DNA of 9,899 nucleotides from an uncultured Clostridium sp. Its GTDB lineage: Bacteria; Bacillota_A; Clostridia; TANB77; CAG-508. Shown piece after piece: positions 5,627-9,899 of this stretch. The stretch's first letter is position 1, and every line of letters begins with the position of its first letter. The stretch lies in NCBI GenBank assembly GCA_905200315.1, contig CAJKKA010000057.1, positions 1-9,899 on the forward strand, in the 5' to 3' direction. A program made the position numbers and the translations under genes. The notes under the pieces were generated by a model, which made no database searches, was not told where the DNA came from, and saw nothing but the letters and a program-made list of their open reading frames with translations.

Positions 5627-6484
5627 ATGAAAATTGGATTAGCTCTTTCTGGTGGTGGAATTAGAGGAATTGCTCATGCAGGTGCTTTAAAAGCTTTCGA
5701 GGAAGAAAATATTAATATAGATATTATTGGCGGTTGCAGTAGTGGTAGTATTATTGCTAGTTTATACGCCATCGGTTACTCTCCTTATTACATATACGAG
5801 TTATTTAAAAGATATGCCAAAGAGATTATTAATGTTAATAGTGCTCCTATAATTTCTGGAGTTGGTAATTATTTTATTAACAAAACAACTTCACTAAAAG
5901 GTTTGCATAGTGGTGAAAATATAGAAAAGGCATTTAATAGATTTGCTTATAAAAAAGGAGTTCAAAGGATTTCGGATGTAAAAATACCATTAGTAATTCC
6001 AGCTGTGGATATTTTAAATTCCACAGAATATATATTCACAAATAATATACCCAAAGATGAAAAAGATAAATCTAGATATATTACCGACATTACAATTGGA
6101 AAGAGTGTAACTGCAAGTAGTTCTTTTCCTGCTGCCTTTTCTCCTTGTAAATTTAAAGAGCATTTATTTATGGATGGTGGAATTTTAGATAATATTCCAG
6201 TAGAGGAAGTAAAAAAGCAAGGCGCAGACAAAGTTATTGCTATTAGTTTTCATAGTGATGAAATAGATGAAAATAGCAATATTATGGATTATGTAATGAA
6301 AACTATTGATATTATGGGAAAACAAATTTCAGAAAATTCTCTTTCAAAAAGTGATTATATTTTAGATATTTATACTGATAAATGTGGTTTATTAGACGTA
6401 AGTAAGTTAGATTCTTGCTATAAATATGGTTATGATGCTGTTAAAAGTAAAATTGATGAAATTAAAGAAAATTTAGATTTATAA
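5627..6484 (+). CDS. Patatin-like phospholipase family protein
   Basis: 285 residues from the ATG at 5627; AAGAGGTG just upstream supports this over a GTG at 5618, which is inside the RBS. All patatin landmarks are present: oxyanion loop SGGGIRG (8-14), nucleophile elbow GCSSG (36-40, Ser38), and the second dyad residue in MDGGILDN (Asp183). The family hydrolyses acyl ester bonds of lipids with a Ser-Asp dyad. Bacterial single-domain members of this size (RssA/YchK-like) are cytoplasmic and mostly of unknown substrate; there is no signal peptide. It is divergent from rpsF with about 70 nt between the promoter and this ATG. I could not find a convincing promoter for it. It is followed by an exporter gene that has its own promoter, so the two are probably separate units. 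Confidence 0.9.
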   Translation: MKIGLALSGGGIRGIAHAGALKAFEEENINIDIIGGCSSGSIIASLYAIGYSPYYIYELFKRYAKEIINVNSAPIISGVGNYFINKTTSLKGLHSGENIEKAFNRFAYKKGVQRISDVKIPLVIPAVDILNSTEYIFTNNIPKDEKDKSRYITDITIGKSVTASSSFPAAFSPCKFKEHLFMDGGILDNIPVEEVKKQGADKVIAISFHSDEIDENSNIMDYVMKTIDIMGKQISENSLSKSDYILDIYTDKCGLLDVSKLDSCYKYGYDAVKSKIDEIKENLDL

Positions 6485-6490
6485 TTTTTC

Positions 6491-6519
6491 TTGTAAATTA
6501 CATAATTCTGTGCTAAAAT
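6491..6519 (+). promoter_or_regulatory. Sigma-A promoter of the exporter / MazF-like operon
   Basis: TTGTAA (6491-6496), 17-nt spacer, TAAAAT (6514-6519) with an extended -10 TG at 6511-6512. Start near 6526. It begins 7 nt after the patatin stop codon. Confidence 0.55.
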
Positions 6520-6537
6520 AAGTTCTAGTTTATTTTA
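6514..6537 (+). promoter_or_regulatory. Dyad overlapping -10 and start site, possible operator
   Basis: TAAAATAA (6514-6521) and TTATTTTA (6530-6537) are perfect inverted repeats with an 8-nt spacer. The left arm is the -10 box and the right arm abuts the RBS (AGGAGA). A repressor here would block transcription, or the hairpin could hold the RBS. It does not match the MntR or Fur consensus that I know. Confidence 0.35.
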
Positions 6538-6548
6538 GGAGAAGATTT

Positions 6549-7394
6549 ATGTTAGATATAATAATAGATACACTTATAGATAGTATAAAATTACTGCCTT
6601 TTTTGTTTGTTACTTATTTAATTTTAGAATATTTGGAACACAAAACTGGTGGTAAAGCTCAAAATATTATAAAAAAATCTGGTAAGTTTGGACCTGCTAT
6701 TGGAAGTTTACTTGGTATTGTTCCTCAATGTGGTTTTTCTGCCGCTGCTGCTAATTTTTATGCTGGAAGAGTTATAAGTTTAGGTACATTAATTGCCATT
6801 TTTTTATCAACATCTGATGAAATGCTTCCAATTTTAATTTCTGAGGCTGCTCCTATAAGTCTTATTGGAAAAGTAATTTTAATAAAATTTATAATTGGTA
6901 TGATTTGTGGATTTATTATAGATTTATTTTCAAAATTCTACAGTAAAGAAAAAAATATGGAAGAAGAAATTGAACATCTTTGTGAACACGACCATTGTGA
7001 TTGTGAACATGGTGTTGTAAAATCTGCTATAAAACATTCTTTAAATATATTTGTATTTATAATAATTGTATCTTTTATACTAAATTTATTAATACATTTT
7101 ATAGGAGAAGATACTATTAGTAGTATTTTTAATAGCAATAAAATTTTAGGGCCAATTCTTGCAAGTTTTGTAGGACTAATTCCTAATTGTGCTTCATCTG
7201 TAATTTTAACACAACTTAACTTATCTGGAGTAATTCCTCTTTCAACAATGATTTCTGGATTACTTGTAAATGCAGGTTTAGGATTGCTTGTATTATTTAG
7301 GGTTAACAATAACCTTAAAGAAAATATATTTATTACAACTTTGCTTTATGTAATTGGAGTTCTAAGTGGATTTATATTAAGTATATTTTTATAA
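6549..7394 (+). CDS. ArsP_2-type 10TM metal/metalloid exporter (annotated elsewhere as arsenic efflux or putative manganese transporter)
   Basis: 281 hydrophobic residues with membrane segments in two bundles (about 10-30, 50-128 and 163-186, 200-280). The halves share a motif: GPAIGSLLGIVPQCGFS at 48-64 and GPILASFVGLIPNCASS at 201-217, each with a conserved P-x-C, showing an internally duplicated transporter. The halves are joined by a cytoplasmic or external loop rich in Cys and His (CEHDHCDCEH, 145-154), suited to bind a soft or transition metal. Families with this pattern are called putative 10TM heavy-metal exporter; the actual ion is not established. The RBS is AGGAGA. Transcription starts from its own promoter, and the next gene follows after only 13 nt. 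Confidence 0.8.
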   Translation: MLDIIIDTLIDSIKLLPFLFVTYLILEYLEHKTGGKAQNIIKKSGKFGPAIGSLLGIVPQCGFSAAAANFYAGRVISLGTLIAIFLSTSDEMLPILISEAAPISLIGKVILIKFIIGMICGFIIDLFSKFYSKEKNMEEEIEHLCEHDHCDCEHGVVKSAIKHSLNIFVFIIIVSFILNLLIHFIGEDTISSIFNSNKILGPILASFVGLIPNCASSVILTQLNLSGVIPLSTMISGLLVNAGLGLLVLFRVNNNLKENIFITTLLYVIGVLSGFILSIFL

Positions 7395-7407
7395 TTGGAG
7401 GTTTTTA

Positions 7408-8079
7408 ATGAACGATTTTAATTTTCAAAAAGAAAATGCTATTATACATAAAAATAATTCTTTAGAAAGACTTAACCTTTCATTTCTCAAACATATAAAT
7501 TCAATGGAATTTAAAAAAAGTCATTTATTAGCTTATTGGATCAATGACTTTTCCAATTATCATGATGAAGAAAAAGTTTTTGATACAACTAAATTAATTA
7601 CTTTTAAACGTGGAAGTATTATAAAAGTAAATCTTGGATTCAATATTGGTAATGAGTTAGGAGGACTTCATTATTGTATTGTTTTAAATAAATTTGATAA
7701 TCCTAAAAATGGAACTTTAAACATTATTCCTTTAACTTCCAAAAAAAATAAAAAATATCCTAAAACTTCTATTGATTTAGGAAACGAAATATACAATGCA
7801 TTAAACAACTTATATTCTAAACAATTTGAAAATTTTTCATTCGATATAAAAAACAATTTAAATCCATCAGAAAAAAATTTATATTCTATTTTTGAATATT
7901 CCCAAAAAATAAAAAATGAAATTTCTAAAATGAAGAAGGGTAGTATTGCACTCATCAATCAAATAACCACTATTAGTAAGCAAAGAATTTATGATGATGA
8001 CATTTTAAAACATATTCGTTTATCAGAAAAAAGTCTAAATTTAATAGATGAAAATATTATTAAATTTTTCACAAAATAA
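7408..8079 (+). CDS. MazF/PemK-family toxin-like protein with long N-terminal extension
   Basis: 223 residues, about twice the size of MazF. The SH3-like core begins near residue 67: KRGSIIKVNLG, then GNELGGLHYCIVL, NIIPLTSKK and, after an insertion of about 60 residues (120-175), KKGSIALINQITTISKQRI. These match Bacillus MazF (KRGDVYFADL, GSEQGGVRPVLVI, AAITAQ, DSVILLEQIRTIDKQRL) strand by strand. The MazF catalytic Thr corresponds to T110; the catalytic Arg position is H88. MazF proteins are mRNA interferases; with the Arg lost, activity is uncertain. Residues 1-65 are an unrecognised helical extension. GGAGG lies seven bases before the ATG, 13 nt after the exporter gene, so they are likely co-transcribed. 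No MazE-like antitoxin gene is adjacent on either side. Confidence 0.75.
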   Translation: MNDFNFQKENAIIHKNNSLERLNLSFLKHINSMEFKKSHLLAYWINDFSNYHDEEKVFDTTKLITFKRGSIIKVNLGFNIGNELGGLHYCIVLNKFDNPKNGTLNIIPLTSKKNKKYPKTSIDLGNEIYNALNNLYSKQFENFSFDIKNNLNPSEKNLYSIFEYSQKIKNEISKMKKGSIALINQITTISKQRIYDDDILKHIRLSEKSLNLIDENIIKFFTK

Positions 8080-8105
8080 AAAAGGAGAGATGCTGTGAAC
8101 TCTCC
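8078..8105 (-). terminator. Intrinsic terminator, minus strand
   Basis: GGAGAG (8105-8100) and CTCTCC (8089-8084) pair around a 10-nt loop on the minus strand and run directly into TTTTTT (8083-8078). On the plus strand it is followed by A residues, so it works only for minus transcripts. It touches the stop codon of the MazF-like gene (8077-8079). It can end both the small RNA and read-through from the pfl operon. Confidence 0.7.
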
Positions 8106-8147
8106 AAAATATTCTGACGACCGACTACTTTTAGTAGTGGTAAAGTT
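8078..8147 (-). ncRNA. Candidate small RNA (about 70 nt) convergent with the MazF-like gene
   Basis: A near-consensus promoter (8182-8154) and an intrinsic terminator (8105-8078) bracket about 70 nt with no ORF. The RNA would contain a first hairpin, ACC-ACTAC-TAAAA-GTAGT-C-GGT (8141-8120, 8 bp with one bulge), a single-stranded AT-rich stretch and the terminator hairpin. It is antisense to any transcript of the MazF-like gene that reads past its stop. It matches no RNA family I know. The alternative is that these are 3'-UTR structures of the operon at 8210-9899. Confidence 0.5.
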
Positions 8148-8153
8148 AAATAT

Positions 8154-8182
8154 AGTATAACAACTATTATAAAACATGTCAA
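8154..8182 (-). promoter_or_regulatory. Near-consensus sigma-A promoter for the small RNA
   Basis: On the minus strand a perfect TTGACA (8182-8177) is followed after exactly 17 nt by TATACT (8159-8154), 11 of 12 bases of consensus. It is the strongest promoter in the window. The expected start is near 8147. No coding sequence follows before the terminator. Confidence 0.65.
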
Positions 8183-8209
8183 TCTTATTTTATTATTTTA
8201 TAAATAATT

Positions 8210-8683
8210 TTATTCATACATTTCTTTTTTTCTTGAAAATAATCTTCTTATTTTATTAAAAATTTTCTGTACAAAATTTTCTTCTTTATATACAATCATT
8301 GATAAAAATTCTTTTCCAATTTCTATTTCATTATTATCATCTTGTATCTCTTCATCTTCTTGCTCTACTTCCTGCTCTTCTTGTTGTTTTAACTCTTCTT
8401 GATATTTATCTTCATTTTCATCAAATAATTCTCTTAATTTTATTTTTTCTTCTTCATCACACCAATAATTTAAATGTAAGAATGCTATTATACTAATTGA
8501 TTCTTTCTTAACAACTTGTCTATCTAATGCAACTGTTGTAGCATATACTGGATTATATTCCGAAGATTTTTCTTCTTTTATTATATTATAAATATCTTTT
8601 GGTAGTTTATCTATGTATTCTTTTCCTAGCATATTTAATATTGCATATACTTCTGAATATATGTCTTTAACTGTGTTTTCCAT
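8210..8683 (-). CDS. Acidic protein of unknown function (157 residues), last gene of the pfl operon
   Basis: I do not recognise a family. Residues 1-80 look globular and helical (MENTVKDIYSEVYAILNML, then VYATTVALDRQVVKK and IIAFLHLNYWCDEEEK). Residues about 80-122 are a highly charged, Glu/Gln-rich low-complexity coil. The end (FLSMIVYKEENFVQKIF, NKIRRLFSRKK) is basic and amphipathic, possibly membrane- or RNA-binding. No signal peptide. Its start overlaps the end of the preceding gene by 17 bases and its RBS (AGAGG) is 12 bases upstream, so translation is probably coupled. Both small genes follow pflA closely. No terminator follows until 8105-8078. Confidence 0.7.
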   Translation of the reverse strand: MENTVKDIYSEVYAILNMLGKEYIDKLPKDIYNIIKEEKSSEYNPVYATTVALDRQVVKKESISIIAFLHLNYWCDEEEKIKLRELFDENEDKYQEELKQQEEQEVEQEDEEIQDDNNEIEIGKEFLSMIVYKEENFVQKIFNKIRRLFSRKKEMYE

Positions 8684-8900
8684 GTTTTTTCTTTACCTCT
8701 TTCTCTTCTGTTTCTTCTATATTTTCTAGTTCTTCTTTTGCCTTATTTTCATGTTCTTTTATCATTGTACTATATGTTTCAAACGCATTTTGCAAGTTAG
8801 TTTTATTCACATCAAAACTTTTATATGTTTCTATTAGCTCTTCATGTGTTACTTTTAATAAATCTTCAACTTTTTTATTTAATTCTTTAGTTTCTTCCAT
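8667..8900 (-). CDS. Small coiled-coil protein of unknown function (77 residues), pfl operon
   Basis: Begins MEETKELNKKVEDLLKVTHE and is charged and helical throughout, with an acidic run (EELENIEETEEKE) before a basic tail (KKKHGKHS). No cysteines, signal peptide or recognisable domain. GGAGG lies 7 bases before the ATG, 12 nt after the pflA stop, so it is in the pflBA transcript. It overlaps the next gene by 17 bases. Overlapping, same-strand small genes with good RBS are likely a real pair. A role connected with pyruvate formate-lyase is only suggested by position. Confidence 0.7.
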   Translation of the reverse strand: MEETKELNKKVEDLLKVTHEELIETYKSFDVNKTNLQNAFETYSTMIKEHENKAKEELENIEETEEKEVKKKHGKHS

Positions 8901-8912
8901 TTATTCCTCCAT

Positions 8913-9635
8913 TTATATTCCAAGTATTTTTTTAGCATTTTCTACATCTTCTTCAGTTGGTATTTTAACATTTTCTAATTCATATTTTAAACCTAATTCT
9001 TTCCATTTATGTTTACCCATATCGTGATATGGCAATATTTCAACTTTTTCTACTGTTTTTAAAGATTTTATAAATTCTTTTAATTTTTCTAAATCTTCTT
9101 TTTTATCCGTATAGCCTGGTACTAGCACTTGTCTTATCCACATTTTTTTATTATTTCCACTTAAATATTTAGCAAATGCTAATTCCTTTTTGTTAGAAAA
9201 TCCTATTAAATCTTTACAAATTTCTTCATTTATACATTTTATATCTAATAAGAATAAATCCGCTAAATCTATTACTTTTTTTATATCTTCGGTTAATTCT
9301 AAATTTCCAGATGTGTCTATTGTAACATTAATATTTTCTTGTTTCAACCTTGTACATACATCTATTAAAAATTTTGGTTGTAATAAAGGTTCTCCTCCAC
9401 TAAAAGTAACTCCTCCATTAGATGCAATAAAATAATTTTTATATTTTAAAATTTTGTGTATAACTTCATCTGTAGAATATTGTTTTCCACAGTTTGTAGG
9501 CCATGTATCTCTATTTTGACAATATTTACACTTCATATGACAACCTTGCATAAATATCACAAATCTAATTCCTGGTCCATCTAAAGCTCCCAAGCTTTCA
9601 AAGGAATGGATATATCCCATATTTTTATCTTGCAT
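8913..9635 (-). CDS. pflA: Pyruvate formate-lyase activating enzyme (radical SAM)
   Basis: 240 residues from the ATG at 9635, chosen because AGGTGG lies eight bases upstream; the frame is open to a GTG at 9647 that would lie within the RBS. Contains the radical-SAM cluster motif CHMKCKYC (C32, C36, C39, CX3CX2C), the SAM-binding GGEP (80-83) and DTSGN, DIKC and LVPGYTD motifs typical of PFL-AE. The [4Fe-4S] cluster reductively cleaves S-adenosylmethionine to form the glycyl radical on PflB; the enzyme needs anoxic conditions. Length matches the family (about 245). It follows pflB by 71 nt with a hairpin in the gap. Confidence 0.96.
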   Translation of the reverse strand: MQDKNMGYIHSFESLGALDGPGIRFVIFMQGCHMKCKYCQNRDTWPTNCGKQYSTDEVIHKILKYKNYFIASNGGVTFSGGEPLLQPKFLIDVCTRLKQENINVTIDTSGNLELTEDIKKVIDLADLFLLDIKCINEEICKDLIGFSNKKELAFAKYLSGNNKKMWIRQVLVPGYTDKKEDLEKLKEFIKSLKTVEKVEILPYHDMGKHKWKELGLKYELENVKIPTEEDVENAKKILGI

Positions 9636-9664
9636 AATTCTTTCCACCTATATTTATTAAATTT

Positions 9665-9697
9665 GCTCCATTTCGCAATTTTTAAGCAAAATGGAGC
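9665..9697. terminator. Hairpin between pflB and pflA
   Basis: GCTCCATTT (9665-9673) and AAATGGAGC (9689-9697) pair over 9 bp, then after one mismatch GC/GC adds 2 bp, leaving a 9-nt loop. On the minus strand only A/T-mixed sequence follows, so it would be a weak terminator or an mRNA-stabilising stem that lets pflB be expressed more strongly than pflA. On the plus strand it is followed by TATTTT. Confidence 0.5.
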
Positions 9698-9706
9698 TAT
9701 TTTAAA

Positions 9707-9899
9707 TTACATTCTTTCATGAATTGTTCTGTGTATTACATCTAATTGTTGTTCTCTTGTTAATTTTATAAAGTTTACAGCATATCCTGAAACCCTTATT
9801 GTTAGTTGTGGGTATTTTTCTGGATGTTCCATTGCATCTTCTAATAACGCTCTATCAAATACATTTACATTTATATGATGACCTGTTTGCATGAAATAT
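9707..9899 (-). CDS. pflB: Pyruvate formate-lyase (formate C-acetyltransferase), C-terminal end only
   Basis: The last 63 residues of PflB; the rest lies beyond the right edge. The segment has the glycyl-radical motif [11 protein letters not shown], whose Gly carries the radical installed by PflA, and the surrounding family sequence [19 protein letters not shown] and the end [16 protein letters not shown]. The enzyme converts pyruvate and CoA to acetyl-CoA and formate in anaerobic fermentation. The first gene of the minus-strand operon with pflA and two unknown small genes. The full enzyme is about 740-760 residues, so the missing part cannot be judged. The typical GQTGHH context reads MQTGHH here. 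Confidence 0.95.
   Translation of the reverse strand, partial: YFMQTGHHINVNVFDRALLEDAMEHPEKYPQLTIRVSGYAVNFIKLTREQQLDVIHRTIHERM

Noticed and set aside
8096..8149. Hammerhead ribozyme on the plus strand (CTGACGA followed by a stem)
   Set aside because: The CTGANGA box and stem II are present, but the sequence after the stem is TAAAG rather than GAAA, and no suitable stem III and cleavage triplet could be placed.
8299..8496. Plus-strand 65-codon ORF, Leu/His-rich
   Set aside because: Antisense to the Glu/Gln-rich segment of the 157-residue protein; no RBS or promoter.
1..9899. CRISPR arrays, tRNA or rRNA genes, phage attachment sites, tandem repeats
   Set aside because: Looked for on both strands; no regularly spaced repeats, cloverleaf-like segments or rRNA-like conserved stretches were seen.

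Overview
The window is very AT-rich bacterial DNA (roughly a quarter G+C by eye) with short intergenic gaps, AGGAGG-type ribosome binding sites and sigma-A promoters of the TTGAnn-N17-TAnAAT type. It carries two spore-specific genes (germination protein YpeB and an SspF-like small acid-soluble spore protein) and the end of an oxygen-sensitive glycyl-radical pyruvate formate-lyase operon. Together these point to an anaerobic, endospore-forming Firmicute of the Clostridia. No ribosomal RNA is present to place it more exactly.

Layout, left to right. (1) 1-619, minus: an Rpn-family nuclease/transposase gene running off the left edge; it keeps a good promoter and RBS, but codon 6 is TAA. (2) 620-919: that gene's promoter and two strong hairpin terminators. 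(3) 920-2567, minus: ypeB followed by a 58-residue SASP, both with sigma-G-like promoter candidates; sleB, the usual partner of ypeB, is absent. (4) 2568-2842: divergent promoter region. On the plus strand an extended -10 promoter drives a leader of about 180 nt that folds into a 131-nt rod before a GT28 diacylglycerol glycosyltransferase gene (2843-3976), which ends in a terminator. (5) 3990-4410, minus: a 61-residue orphan protein behind a second promoter, leader and terminator unit. (6) 4411-5452, minus: the classic rpsF-ssb-rpsR operon with its promoter and a hairpin leader. (7) 5627-8079, plus: a patatin-like phospholipase, then, behind its own promoter with an overlapping dyad, an ArsP_2-type 10TM metal/metalloid exporter and, 13 nt later, an enlarged MazF/PemK-family protein. 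(8) 8078-8182, minus: a compact small-RNA-like unit (near-consensus promoter, two hairpins, U-run terminator) whose 3' end meets the 3' end of the MazF-like gene. (9) 8210-9899, minus: pflB (C-terminal end only), pflA and two small acidic coiled-coil proteins of unknown function, apparently one operon.

Most coding content is ordinary chromosomal housekeeping. The best candidates for something undescribed are non-coding: the structured leader before the glycosyltransferase, the roughly 70-nt minus-strand RNA next to the MazF-like gene, and the leader with a terminator between rpsR and the 61-residue gene. The two unknown proteins attached to the pfl operon and the MazF-like protein lacking an antitoxin gene and the usual catalytic arginine also deserve attention.
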